This document shows positions 11,570 to 25,285 of a DNA stretch of 64,000 nucleotides, one piece after another. Source of the stretch: Perca fluviatilis (Eukaryota; Chordata; Actinopteri; Perciformes; Percidae); NCBI RefSeq assembly GCF_010015445.1, contig NC_053118.1, positions 4,791,781-4,855,780 of the forward strand, in the 5' to 3' direction. A program made the translations under genes and the position numbers. Within the stretch, counting starts at the first letter, position 1, and the number at the start of each line of letters is the position of its first letter. Under the pieces are notes generated by a model. That model made no database searches. It was not told where the DNA came from and was given only the letters and a program-made list of their open reading frames with translations.

Positions 11570-11700
11570 CAGTTGTCGCCGTGGTCCTGCTCCGTGCCCT
11601 GCTATGCCCTGCTTCACCCTGCTATGCTCTGCACTGCCCTGCCCTGCTACGTCCTGCTACATCCTGTAACGCCCTGCAGTGCCCTGCTACCCCATGAACT
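11570..11700 (+). repeat. Degenerate CCCTGCTAYG minisatellite in the L2 3' region
   Basis: About ten imperfect copies of a short CCCTGCTATG-like unit (TGCCCTGCTATGCCCTGC and variants). Confidence 0.7.
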
Positions 11701-12847
11701 ACTACAACTACTATTTCTAGTCATAGTTCCATTATCTTTATTGTGACTATTATTGCCACTGTTCATCACACCCCCAACCGACATCGTCAGACACCGCCTA
11801 CCAAGAGCCTGGGTCTCTCCGAGGTTTCTCCCTAAAAGGAAGTTTTCCTTACCGCCCAAGGTTTCTCCCTAAAAGGAAGTTTTTCCTCGCCAGTGTTGCA
11901 CTAAATGCTTGCTCTTGGGGGAATTACTGGAATTGTTGGGTCTTTGTAAATTATAGAGTGTGGTCTAGACCTACTCTATCTGTAAAGTGTCTTGAGATAA
12001 CTCCTGTTATGATTTGATACTATAAATAAAATTGAATTGAATTGAAAATGGATCATCGTCATGCGCAATTGCTTTCTTCACACAGGTTCCATGATAGAGG
12101 CTGCACCCACAGGAGGATTTTTTTGGGGATAAACATGCATTAGAGATGCAGGATAGAAACAGTTTTACTGGAGTTTATCCACTGGCTATAAGTGCATTGT
12201 GTAGATTCAAAGTGTTGTAGGTAATTTCTCGTGCTTGGTGTTTATTAAACATTTATACATCTGGCTGCAGGGATTTGCTCACATTCAATGGAAAATTTCA
12301 GTCGCTGCCATGAACATTAAAAGTTCACAATCAGCCATGATACATAACAAATTCGTTTTTTAGTCTTTATTGATTTTTACACTTACACGATAATGTTATT
12401 GTGTAGTACAATACATTAAAGCATTTTTTTCCACATATTTATACCCCGTCCGAGCACACAAAATAATTTCTCTTGACATTTATTTTACTAAGAGATAAAG
12501 TTAATTAAAAAGCAAACTATATAGTTTTTTGGACTATACATCTGTCCATTGCACACAGTGCTTAAATTAAAGCTATTTTGTATATATTTGTCTCTGATAC
12601 TGTAATTATTGTTTATTCTTATTAATGTTTAATATGTTTGTTTGTGTATGTATACACCAATTCTCAAGGAAAATTCCACGTAAGATAACTGTGCCCATTA
12701 CTGTGGCAATAAACTCCTTTCTGATTCTGAGACGGAGACCCTCCTTTTTAGGTGGTCTCAGTTCGGTTGTTTGGACTGCAACAGAGCTCGTTTGGAAAAC
12801 AAACCAAACTAAATAGGCAAACACACTTGAGTTAAATTGAGCCACAC

Positions 12848-12848
<1 letters not shown>

Positions 12849-12882
<34 letters not shown>
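12849..12882. repeat. (TTAG)n microsatellite
   Basis: About eight tandem TTAG/GTTA units. Confidence 0.95.
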
Positions 12883-12884
<2 letters not shown>

Positions 12885-14274
12885 GGGTCAAGTCAACATT
12901 TTCCATAATGCAACAGTGTCTTTTACTAAACCCTCCCTGCCTTCTAAATGCTGTAGTTTGTAATGTAGGGTTTCTGTTAAAGATGTTTAGTCTTAAACCC
13001 AATCCTGATGACATTAGGGTTAATTTGTCAAACTTTGGAAAGTGTCCTCACTAGCCACACAAGACATCATACAACTGTTTTTACAATCTGACTTGGACTT
13101 CTCCTGACAAGTAAACTGAACTTCAGATAAGAACAGATATGATTGTATGCTGCGGCATTAAGATTTCCTGGACTAGGAAATCTGCTATATTTAGCTTTGT
13201 ATGTGCTTTCCTTTTCAAACTGCACACTATGATTCAAATGACATTTCTGCTCAGTATGAATTTAGAAATACTCCCAGCCTTGCAGTTTCTTTGCAAGGAC
13301 AGAGCACATCTCTATATAAACTGTAGGATGGGACTTTCATTTTCCCTGAGTCCTAGTTCCCTGAGTACGATTGTAGTTTCTGATGAAGATGACTCGTAAT
13401 TGATTCAAAGGTTAAACCTGTGCCCGGGAGCGGCTTTGGTTTTCACAAGTAATGGAGTGATTAAGAAGAGACTTAAGGGGACTGAAGCAGACACCAGAGA
13501 AGTGGAAAAGTTTTTTCAGTCAATGTTTGGGATGAGGCCTAAAACAAAGCTTTTCCAAGCTGAGCCACAAGATGGCGTTATGAAATAGTCTGTCTCTCTC
13601 AGCACCACACAAGTTCAGACAAAGAGGTTGCTCTGGAGAAAAGGGTTTGTTTTTTTAGAGAGGGGAGGGATGGAACTATCTTCCACTGAGGCCTTTACTG
13701 TGCTGCTTTTTTCAGTATCAGCCTGATTACATACATGATGTGTCCATGGTCTCATCACAAACAAAATCTCAACTAAACTTTTAAGCATATGTGGCTGATA
13801 AGAAACTACGTGAGTGAAAGTTTTTCTTTTTTATCTTTCTTAGTCATCTATATGGTGAAAAAAATACATTAAACCTTTTTTAACTTTATCTTTAAATATG
13901 TGATACACACAACAACAGGCTTATCAAGGCTTCAAGTGTGGAGTGGTAATGTCATCGGTATGGTTGTGTGCAGACACATGGTGGTGGTGTTTCCTTTCCT
14001 GCTTGCATTTAATATGAAAATATATATTTTTAGATCTTTTAGACATAACATGAACATGCCATGCTTTGAATCAAATGGTCACAAAACAACAGCAACACAG
14101 AGTGAACTCCTGAATAAGCATGAAACCCATATGTAAGCAGGAAAGCCATATGCAAAGTTCCTTAAATAGACTCATACACATGTGCAGAGCGTGATAAACC
14201 TATCAACCTAAGGTTAGTATTCCTCAAATACAAGATGAGACAGATGTTTCCAGAGAGACACAGAGAGGCTATGC

Positions 14275-14279
<5 letters not shown>

Positions 14280-14309
<30 letters not shown>
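14280..14309. repeat. (GT)n microsatellite
   Basis: About 15 GT units. Confidence 0.95.
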
Positions 14310-14313
<4 letters not shown>

Positions 14314-15006
14314 AGACTGCAGTCATGGGGGATGGTAGGCGAGCTGCTAGACTAGAGTGCATTAGGTATTCAGCCGTGCCTAGTATTTATCTGTCTGCTG
14401 GCTGTCTAGTCTGGTCTGGCCTGTTAGTGGTGTCACCCTGCGTGCTCCCCAGGGACTAAATTGACGCTCCAGACAGACTGTGCGTGTGTCTGAGTGTGTG
14501 TAAGTGTTATTTGGTGGTGGTGGGGTGTTTGTGAGTGGAAAGAGGTGGGTTGCAAAAGCGAGAATTGATGTGTGTCTAAGTCTGTCTGTATATGAGAGCT
14601 TGTCTGGGATGTGCATGCATGTCTGGAGTGTGTTTTATGTGAGGACATTAGAATGACCTCACATCAAGGCAGAAAAAAACTCCTCAGTGTCTCAATTGAT
14701 AATGCTGCTTTAGTTGTCAAGACAGCAGCATCTCTCAATCATGACAGCAGCCAGGCATTTGTAAATTGCATCAGGGTCATGCAACTATTTTTTCTTCGCT
14801 TTCATAAGTGTCAGTTCGCTCATGGAGGAGTGTGGAAGCCGTTAAAGAAAATATTTTTGTATGATTGGATATAGAACTTGGCTAGTGATGCGGCACTTGA
14901 TGCACAACATCTGTTGAAGGTCTTTGATTTTAACGTTTACTTATTTTCTTTCACAGAGGTCCATTTTATTGTCTTTGGTTACTGGTGTTTCCCCCCCCCT
15001 CTAGGG

Positions 15007-15242
15007 CAGGCATTTCCCAAACAGTTTTCAGTCAATGTGATGAGTTTTTTTTACTTTCATGATTTGCTGCAGAAGTGGACTGCTGGAAAGCATGCCTCTA
15101 ATCAAACAATCATCCCAGTATTATTTACTCTTTGTCCGCTGCACAGATTAAGTAAAAATCTAACTATACCTGCTTGTTGGAGGGCCACCTAAAAACTCTT
15201 CAATTACCTCTTATGGCCCCCAGATGAGAGTTTGGGAACCTG
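15007..15242. mobile_element. Possible small hAT-like MITE
   Basis: The left end CAGGCATTTCCCAAAC and the right end GTTTGGGAACCTG are inverted copies apart from a 3-bp indel. No matching target duplication was found, so this is tentative. The larger hAT at 15251 begins just beyond it. Confidence 0.4.
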
Positions 15243-15746
15243 CTGGTCAACAGTGTTGGGCAAGTTACTTCTACTTACTAGTTACTGTCATTTGAGAATA
15301 ATTAGTTATATTACAATATTACTGTCTCTGAATTGTAATGCTTTACAATACTTTTGCATTACTTTTGAGTTACTTTCACCAAAATAACAGCGGAAATTTG
15401 ACTTGGCAGGTAGGTTGTGAATTTCACCACTGGATCAATAAAGTCTCATTTTTATCCACGTTATAATATTTTGTATAATTAATATGAATATGCAAATTAA
15501 CTAAAGCTATACAAATAGAGAAGTAAAACGTACAATAGGCAAGTAGGAGAAAATACTCAATTAAAAGTACCTTAGAGTTGTACTGAAGTATGGCATAGTT
15601 ACTTTCCACGGCTGATAAAATGCAATGATATTTATATGTACATTAATTCCCGACATGTTTCTATCTGTCAGCAGCTCGGACACACTGCTGTCCGCGCTGA
15701 CGTACCGTCACTTGTTGGGACACAGATGTTGTCCGTACCGTCTCTG

Positions 15747-16894
15747 CAGAGGTATCAAGTAACTAAGTACAAATACTTCGTTACCTTACTTAAGTAGACA
15801 TTTTGGGTATCTATACATTACAGGAGTAATTATTTTACAGCATACTTTTTACTTCTACTCCTTACATTTTCACGCAGTTTCACGCGGATTTCGTGCCTTA
15901 TTTAGGTGCCACTTAAATGCCTGCGCTTCTCTCTGATGCTCCGAAAACGGACGTTAGAGGGAACTGAAACATCGCCGCACGGGACGCTAGTTAACACTAC
16001 AGTTGGCAGCAGGTAACTTTAGCCTACAGTTAGCTAGCAGCTGGAGTAAACACGGTTAAAATGCTGACAGCTAAACGGTGTAAAAGTGTGTCTGTATTTC
16101 ACTGGAGAGGATTGTAACACCAGACTGTAGCTGCCGTTGTCTGAAAAACACAGAAGACATGTCACCTTTTTCAGCCCTTCTGAGTTTGCACATATGATTT
16201 TAATATAACATTATTATAGTCATTATGGCCCTTAGAAAAAGTTTTGGGGTTAAGCTTTTGTCCTTAATGCATTTTTCCCTCTTACATCAGGGGTCTTCAA
16301 CGTTTTTTAAGCCAAGGACCCCTTAACTTAAAGTGAGATGTAGCAGGGACCCCCTACTACATATTATATGAAATTAAGTTGCATATTAAACTGGGCCTAC
16401 AATAACTGTTAGGGCAACCTAAAGACTTCTTACATACCCTTTTTTCATAAGCTATTAAAATATTAATTGTTGGCATGATTGTATAAATCATATTTTAATG
16501 TTACATATGTGGCACAGTGAATCTAGGATTAACTATATCTGTGGGCTGATATCTTAGTGACTACCTTACCTATAGGCCAGTAAGCCTATCATCAGTGGGA
16601 ATTTATATTTGCTAATAATATGTTGGAATTATGTTAAGGCATTTTAATTATTTATTTTTTTAAAGACTCAAAAATTTACAATAATTTGGAGGCCCCCCTG
16701 CAATGACTCTGAGGACCCCGTTGAAGACCTCTACCTTACATTACTTTTACTTTTATACTTTAAGTAGTTTTGAAACCAGTACTTTTACACTTTTACTTAA
16801 GTAAAAAGCTTGAGTTGATACTTCAACTTCTACAAAAGTCTTTTCAAACCCTAGTATCTACTTGTAATGAATGTGAATACTTTTGACACCTCTG
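15747..16894. mobile_element. hAT-type element nested inside the 15251-17255 element
   Basis: Ends CAGAGGTATCAAGTA and, inverted, CAGAGGTGTCAAAAG. Flanked by an exact 8-bp duplication CGTCTCTG (15739-15746 and 16895-16902). The subterminal repeats have the TACTTAAGTA / AAGTAAAAGT wording of a fish hAT family. About 15895-16160 is similar to 27520-27790 in another hAT element, and contains AAACGGTGTAAAAGTGTGTC, which may be the decayed start of a BED-type transposase. Confidence 0.92.
16288..16733. mobile_element. Small hAT-type element nested inside the 15747-16894 element
   Basis: Left end CAGGGGTCTTCAACG, right end inverted TAGAGGTCTTCAACG, with the GGACCCC subterminal block on both sides. 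The flanks TCTTACAT and CCTTACAT match at 7 of 8 bases. It is 446 bp long, non-coding, and the innermost and therefore youngest of the nest. Confidence 0.85.
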
Positions 16895-17263
16895 CGTCTC
16901 TGGTTCTGGCTCTGATCGCGGCAACAGTGATGGGACAGCTCGCTTCAACGCAGCGTAATAACTCCTGAAAATAATGTCCATCTCGCAAATGTAGCCTATC
17001 TGTCTCTGCAGTCATCTCAACCATCGAATTTTTATTTTTTTCCTGTGAAGAAGTGTTTGGTGTTGGTGAATTAAAAAAAAAAAAAAACACCACTAAATGT
17101 TGCGTTAAAATGCGTTGTAACTCGCGTTACTGAGATTGTAACGGGTATAATATTACAGAAATGTAATTAGTAATGCGTTATATTACTGTGTTACAGCAAA
17201 AAGGAATACATTACTGTAATTGCGTTACTTTTGTAATGCGTTACTCCCAACACTGCTGGTCAA

Positions 17264-18532
17264 GAGTGGCTTTCAGAATCTCTCTTTAATTTGAACAGGC
17301 TAGTTTATTTATAGACTGCAGGTAGTCCTGTGCTAGAGTGTGTTTATGTCTGTGCGTTGGTTCAGGGGGTTGCACTGTTGGTTAGATTCAGAGGGGATAT
17401 TTGGGCTGGAGGGGAGGATGGGGAGGGTAGGGGGGTCTTCTCTTCTGCACATGTGCCCCTCAACCACAAGACTGGCGCAGAGGGTCACCTCAAGGTTAGC
17501 CCCTTCAAAGATCTGTCTCCACTGGCTGCGGTTCACCGTAACAAGGGAGTGAAACTCGAAGCACTCTCCCCACCCTACCCAAATAACACACCAGACCGAC
17601 TAGTCCTGGCCTTGCCTCCCCCTCTCCTCTTCAGCCATAACCACGACCCAGCCGTCTGCTAGTTTTCTGAGTCAGGTCAGCGGGTGGGGGTGGGGGCTGC
17701 AACCCAGACACCCCCCCCCACACACACACACACACACACACACACAACGCCTGCCCCATCCCTACTCTGTTGCTGCCTTCAAGTCCTCCTCGCACAGCTC
17801 TATATTCTAGTTGCGAATATGTAGGCCACATTTAGGTCCTTTTGGTGAGAAATATGTGTACAGTAGTTTTACTTTGGTGAACTGCTTAACTGTAAAATTC
17901 AAATGCCATAATTTATTCTGCATGACAGTTAAAATTATAAATTAAAGTAGATGACTCCAAACCATGGTGTTATCCAATATTCATTTCAGTATTTTTGCTG
18001 CTTAAAGCAAAGACTTCCGACTTAACTATTAAGATAGTAGTCTGCTAAACAGGTGCAGCACTCTCAGCTGTATACATTGTGGCATCACAATACCCAATGA
18101 ATGCATTCTGCAGCTAATATATGCAAGGGTGTTCATGAATATTAAATACTGACACCACACAGCACAACACCAAGTATGACTGAAACAGGGGTCCCTGCAT
18201 AAACAAAAATGATCTTTTACGTATTTAAAAAGTAGGCTACTTATCACCACCACAAGAGTGTTTAAGTAAGACATTTTTTATCTATAATTTGCATTATTGC
18301 AAATTATGAACATATAATGTCGTTGAGTCAGATCATGTGCTGAGCCTAAACACATTTACTAAACACTAAACACATGGCATTTGATTATATTTTTGGCTTA
18401 GAATCGTGGTATTTCAGTCCGCTCCTGAAGGCAACACATCTCTTTTCCCCTGTCTGTCTTTCCTCTGGAGCCCTCTGATTGGATGGAGTGGCAGTCTGTC
18501 AGTTTGTGGGCGAGGCGTGGGCGTGAGCCTGC
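17264..18532. other. Stretch upstream of the candidate exon, no recognised gene
   Basis: 17330-17660 is moderately GC-rich with a 110-codon open frame on the plus strand that has no recognisable domain. C9 and (CA)n lie at 17711-17746. 17830-18400 is AT-rich and featureless. Confidence 0.45.
17711..17746. repeat. C9 tract followed by (CA)n
   Basis: Nine C then about 14 CA units. Confidence 0.95.
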
Positions 18533-18542
18533 TGTGTGTGTG

Positions 18543-18607
<65 letters not shown>
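18533..18607. repeat. (TG)n microsatellite upstream of the candidate first exon
   Basis: About 37 TG units with a single CG interruption, 320 bp before the candidate start codon. Confidence 0.95.
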
Positions 18608-18608
<1 letters not shown>

Positions 18609-18609
18609 C

Positions 18610-18828
18610 TGCTCTAGTAGAGGAAGGACAGGCTGCTCTGAGCGGCGGAGGAAGGAACGGGAAAACATACAATGCGTTAGCCACGGGCAATGGCTTGCCC
18701 CCAAATCTCCTTCTAATTCACTATCCGAGCCGTTCCGAGACAAATATGGCGTGAGAGAAACCGTGGAAAATAAGTGCGAAACTGTCGGGAGTTACTCGTA
18801 GCGGCGGACCCTGCTGCAGCTGACTGGA

Positions 18829-18859
<31 letters not shown>

Positions 18860-18926
18860 CAGTCGTGGGGCCCCGACGGTGGCGGCGGCTCTCTCCCCGG
18901 AGCGGTGTCCCGGTCTGCCCAGCCCC
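18610..18926 (+). promoter_or_regulatory. GC/CpG-rich putative promoter and 5' leader
   Basis: The sequence between the TG repeat and the candidate ATG is richer in G+C and CpG than the surroundings (for example GGTGGCGGCGGCTCTCTCCC near 18880). No TATA box is evident. It contains a run of 29 T (18831-18859) only about 70 bp before the ATG. Inferred from its position and composition only. Confidence 0.4.
18831..18859. repeat. T29 homopolymer
   Basis: Uninterrupted T run, 68 bp before the candidate ATG. Length may be unreliable in an assembly. Confidence 0.95.
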
Positions 18927-19020
18927 ATGCAAAACCTAACGGCCCCTGGCGGCCCCGGCAACTCCAATGTCACCTGCTCCTGCAACTGCTCTGCTTCCCA
19001 GCCACAGGGAATGGAGATAT
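18927..19020 (+). CDS. Candidate first coding exon of an unidentified membrane or secreted protein (partial)
   Basis: From the ATG at 18927, 31 codons read MQNLTAPGGPGNSNVTCSCN, then CSASQPQGMEI, and one extra base before a strong splice donor (ATAT then GTGAGTAAC, with GT at 19021). Two N-glycosylation sequons (NLT, NVT) and a CSCNC cysteine cluster suggest an extracellular N-terminus. There is no hydrophobic signal in this piece, so a membrane segment would have to lie in the next exon. The frame is open further upstream, but this is the first ATG after the CpG-rich leader. I do not recognise the gene. No following exon was found in this window, so intron 1 would exceed 40 kb. It could also be a chance open frame. 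Confidence 0.45.
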
Positions 19021-21395
<2,375 letters not shown>

Positions 21396-21397
21396 GC

Positions 21398-21482
21398 TTT
21401 GATTGTGTGAGTTGATTGCCAGAATTTGATCGTGTGAGTTTGATTGCCAGAGTTTGATCGTGTGAGTTTGATTGCGAGATCA
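21398..21482. repeat. Minisatellite, about 29-bp unit, three copies
   Basis: TTTGATCGTGTGAGTTTGAT followed by TGCCAGAG recurs three times with few changes. Confidence 0.85.
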
Positions 21483-22017
21483 TATTGGGATCATTGCAGT
21501 TTAATTGCGTTACTTGTGCTACTCGCGCCACCTGCCGCTGGAGAGCTGTGGGCACCAACAGCGTTTCTTTTTGTCATCAATATGGCCAAAATAACCACTA
21601 TTGCTGCTTTGTACCTGTTGTAGAAGTCACAGATACATTGAAAAATCAAACGGCGTCCTGTCTAGATTAATAATATCATCTGGAGGAGCAAAAAGCATGG
21701 TAATTTTCACTTCTACTCCAGGAAGTAAACATATAAACATATGACTGCCACTTCCAGCCCTACTTGAGGTACAGGTTTAGTTTAGGGATGGGCATGATTA
21801 CTCGCCGATCGATAATTGATTATTAAGAATTTCGTCGATCACGTTAATTTGTTATCGATTACACTAATGCTGGTTGCGTTGCGTAGTGTGAGTCTTGAAG
21901 CAATTAAATTAATTTCACAGTGTTGCAGCAATTAAACATTTTACCACTCAGGGGCAATATTTGACTCCATACTCAGTTACCTGGCTGCGAGTTTCCGTTT
22001 TGATTTCAAAAGTTATC

Positions 22018-22560
22018 ATGAAGAGGACACGGCGAAGTGTGGCGTGGGGACCATTTAGATTTATTAATTTTTTTGAATGACTTAGTTCACTGCAAACACT
22101 GAGATGCCGTGTATAAGTACAACACGGCCACGACTCAAATGATGTAGCCTACCACTAAACAAAGTGCATTCGACCCTGGTTAATGTTGGTGGCGACCGCG
22201 GTGCATCCTGCTCTGTCTCAACCTAGCATAAACTCGCCGTTAGCATGGAGGAGCTGCGATGCACAACGAGCAGAGAAAATTACCCAAGGGATCTGCAAGT
22301 TCATTGAGATGGATATTGGAACCAGCATATCACATTTCGTCACGACGTACCATCCCCAGACTGGTAGAAACTCACTACGAAGAACGGAATAATGTTCCCT
22401 GGGCTGGCCAAGTTAGCGCGGAGGTACCTGTGCATCCCGGCAACACGGCTGTTTTCGGCGGCTGGACTGACGGGCACCAGGTAGTGGTCGCGTCTGACCC
22501 CAGATCATGTCAACTTGCTTATCTTTCTCAACAAACATCAGTAGACTGGTGCAGAAATTG
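22018..22560 (+). pseudogene. hAT transposase relic (BED-like start fused to C-terminal part)
   Basis: From ATG at 22018 the frame starts MKRTRRSVAWGPF, resembling a BED-finger entry, then breaks; the following bases still read as the second half of a BED finger (YNTATTQMM-like). 22259-22390 gives LEPAYHIS and LVETHYEER in shifted frames. 22405-22560 gives, in yet another frame, RYLCIPAT, the FSAAGL block and LTPDHVNLLIFLN, which is the hAT C-terminal dimerisation region. The catalytic core between is deleted. Frame-shifted and non-functional. Confidence 0.7.
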
Positions 22561-23612
22561 TATGTGAGTTAGCCTACTGGTTATTTTTTATTAGGCTTTG
22601 TCCGTGCCTTGGATAGTTTTGAGTTACATTTTGACAAAACCTGTCACATCTAAGTATTATGTTTTTGGTTAAGTTATTATTTAATATGATTCTTTTTATT
22701 TATTATTTTGGAACAAACAGGGTCTCTGTTTACACCGGCTCGCAGCTGCAGGTTCTGCTGCTTCAGAGCACCGCACCACAGTGCATATATCTATAATCTA
22801 TATCTATATCTATAACCTCCAGTTTAACTTCCACAAGTTGTTCTTCTTGTAATTAAGATCTCATTGAGGAAAAACACGCTGTATTTTTGTATTTTCATTG
22901 CATTTTTAATTTATAAAAAGTTAAATAAATAATGAATTTTAAAGTGCCCATATTATGAAAAAATCACTTTTTCTGGGATTTGGGGTGTTCTTTTGTGTCT
23001 CTGGTGCTTCCACACACATACAAACTTTGAAAAAAATCCATCCATGCTGTTTTGAGTGAGATACAGTTTCTGAATGTGTCCTGCCTTCAGTCTCCTAGTG
23101 AGCTGTTCAAAATCGGCTCGGGCTGTGACGTCACAGTCCGAAATGAGCTGGCTAACCACAACCGTTAGCTCCTTAGCATGCTAACCGTTAGCATTAGCAT
23201 GCTAACGCTAATGCTAACGCTAGCATGCTATGTCGTTCTCAATAGCAAAACACTGCTACAACACACAGAAGTTCACCATAATCTACAAAAGAACTACTTA
23301 CATGTGTGCCCTCATTTAGAAGTCTCCCAACTAATCCTGCCTTGTAACTGACCAAAGTTGGAGAAACAGGCTTTCTTTTACTGTCTCTAGAGTTAGCTAG
23401 CTGACATGATCTACATCTGAACTACTGAGCATGTGCGAGTGCAATCAAAGATAGTACAGAAGAAGAAGATGAAAAGAGGTCTCACTCTGTAGCTAAAACA
23501 GAAACCAGGTGAAAAGAGGATCTGCAGCAGTGAGAGAGAGCTGTGCAGTACAACAAAAATATGGTGTTTTTTGAAAATTAAACCATGTAAACCTATTCTG
23601 GTACAACCTTAA

Positions 23613-25285
23613 AGGAATATTTCACCGCTGGAAAGCTGAATATATCTTTAAATTGTGTCACTTATGTAGTAGAAATGTGAAAAAAAAACTGAAATTGGTG
23701 CCTTCTAGGCCGAGAAAAGCCAGAAAATGTGTTTTTGTCTTATATGGATGAAAAACACCAAATCCCAGAATGCACCTGCTTCGCTGCTTTGAGTCCACTC
23801 CCAAGCCACGCCTACCGCTTGACAGACAGACAGAGGCATTCAACTCAACTCAAGCGTGTTTTATTATCATTTCAACCATATACAGGAAACAACGTTTCAT
23901 CGTGACTCAAGTGATGTTACACATTTAACATATATAAAAATGACATTTGAAACATTTAGTGCACACACATTATATCTCCGTCAAGTTCAGCTAACGCATA
24001 CTAGCATTAGCGCTTGGTGGGCTGTAAACACCGAGTATAAACACAGCCGTGAATTAGCGTGCAATGTAGAATGGTCGGCATTTAACAGTCACAAACTCCA
24101 CCAGCAGTTAGCTGTTAAGATACAAATCACCACATTGCTGCACCACTCCGCGTTAACACAGCCCACCTTACCCGGCGACAGAGCATCTCTAGCTCGGAGG
24201 GCTAGCAGGCCTGGTAGCTGGACAGTCCGGTACACTATTCAGGCATGTTTCCACAACAACAAAAACACAGCAGTCTCTGAACACACATTGGGAGTTTCGT
24301 TGAAGTTGGATGTAGTCCAGTTTGTGGTCTAAATGAGCGGACACTTGCAAGCAGGATCCGTAAAGTTCAGCTAACGCATACTAGCATTGGTGTAGCTAAA
24401 CACAGAGTATAAACACAGCCGTGAATTAGCGTGGAATGTCGAATGGTCGGCATTTAACAGTCACAAGCTCCACCAGCAGTTAGCAGTAGCTAGTTGGATT
24501 TCATTTCTACACCAGTCCGTTTAACACAGTCCACTTCCACGGGCCGGCGAGAGCAGCCTGGTAGCTGGATAGTCCCGATGCCGGTACACTGTTGTTCATG
24601 CACGTTTCCACAAAAACAAAAACACAGCAGTCACTGAACTCACGTTGGGAGTTTCGTTGAAGGAGGATGTAGTCCAGCTTGTTGTTTAATGAGCAGACAC
24701 TTGCAAGCAGGATGGCTGGGACAGGTGGACAGCTAGCGTTAGCTTTCCACCTAGCCGATGAGGATGTCCCCTAGCCGGCTAGCGGCATTGAGCGACACAG
24801 CTGGTCTCCGGAGCGAAAGCTCACGTAGTGTGCCGAGTATTGCGTCTGTAATAACGTTTCCTCCATATTCTCCGATCTGTACCGATGTATCCCGGTGGTA
24901 CACACGTCCGATAGTTTGAATGCAGATAATTGTTGTAAATGTTTTCTGCTGAAAACCGAGAGCCTGTTTAGCAAAGAGTCAAGATGGCTGACAGTCGTTT
25001 TCATTCGGAATACCTCGGCCAGACTCGGCAGTCCAACCCCCTGTGGGCGTGTTGAAAACATGCGGAAGTAGATCCTACTACTGGCTGTAGTCCTTGCCTC
25101 TGGCCCAAAAATCTTCCAATGATGCAAAAATCGTCATTTTACGTCATCGGAAGATTTTTTCCAGACCCCCGAATGCAGAGATCTCTCGTCTCAGGGGGAC
25201 ATGAGGGAGGGAAGCATGGTCATTCAGAAATACTATCGGGTTTCTACTGATACAAAGCTGAATGCTAAATCGGTGAAGTATCCCT
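23613..25285. mobile_element. TTAA-type DNA element nested inside the 22943-25330 element
   Basis: Left end AGGAATATTTCACC, right end inverted AGGGATACTTCACCG, flanked by TTAA at 23609-23612 and 25286-25289. Its interior holds a two-copy tandem duplication (23980-24740) and a minus-strand open frame at 25127-24771 (118 codons, no recognised domain). Confidence 0.85.
23980..24740. repeat. Two-copy tandem duplication, about 380-bp unit
   Basis: Copy 1 (about 23980-24360) and copy 2 (about 24363-24740) both start AAGTTCAGCTAACGCATACT and both contain CAGCCGTGAATTAGCGTG, GGTCGGCATTTAACAGTCAC and ACACTTGCAAGCAGGAT. They differ by substitutions and small indels, so the duplication is not recent. 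The arrays lie inside the TTAA element. Confidence 0.9.

Larger units (their letters stand above)
9170..12047 (+). mobile_element. L2-type LINE, 5'-truncated, with 3' tail
   Basis: A plus-strand LINE running from the EN-RT linker to the 3' end. The ORF region covers about 9270-11205. The 3' UTR follows, with the duplicated phrase TTTCTCCCTAAAAGGAAGTT at about 11823 and 11862, TGCTCTTGGGGGAATTACTG, and a terminal ATTGAATTGAATTG microtail ending near 12047. The same 3' UTR recurs on the minus strand at 46435-46707, which confirms the right end. No endonuclease is seen, so it is 5'-truncated. The left border is approximate. Confidence 0.88.
12050..15000. other. Long stretch without a recognisable gene
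   Basis: AT-rich. 12640-12732 resembles a LINE 3' end (GTATGTATACACCAATTCTC, then GGCAATAAACTCC and TTTCTGATTCTGA). (TTAG)n lies at 12849-12882 and (GT)n at 14280-14309. The small ORFs at 13139-13588 and 13900-14136 have no recognisable domain, and nothing marks them as exons. A C-run ends the stretch at 14991-14999. Confidence 0.55.
15251..17255. mobile_element. hAT-type nonautonomous element (outermost of a three-deep nest)
   Basis: Ends are CAGTGTTGGG and CCCAACACTG, perfect 10-bp inverted repeats followed inward by the GTAACGCGTTAC-type sequence common to a fish hAT family. It is flanked by an exact 8-bp duplication CTGGTCAA (15243-15250 and 17256-17263), diagnostic of hAT insertion. Without the nested element it would be about 0.85 kb, too small for a transposase gene, and none is seen. 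Confidence 0.92.

Noticed and set aside
17330..17662. 110-codon plus-strand frame in a GC-richer patch
   Set aside because: Competing frames are open on both strands, and no motif or splice signal supports it.
23160..23230. CRISPR-like short repeated palindromes (TTAGCATGCTAACG)
   Set aside because: Irregular spacing, no spacers and a eukaryotic context; they are simple palindromic words inside a TTAA element.
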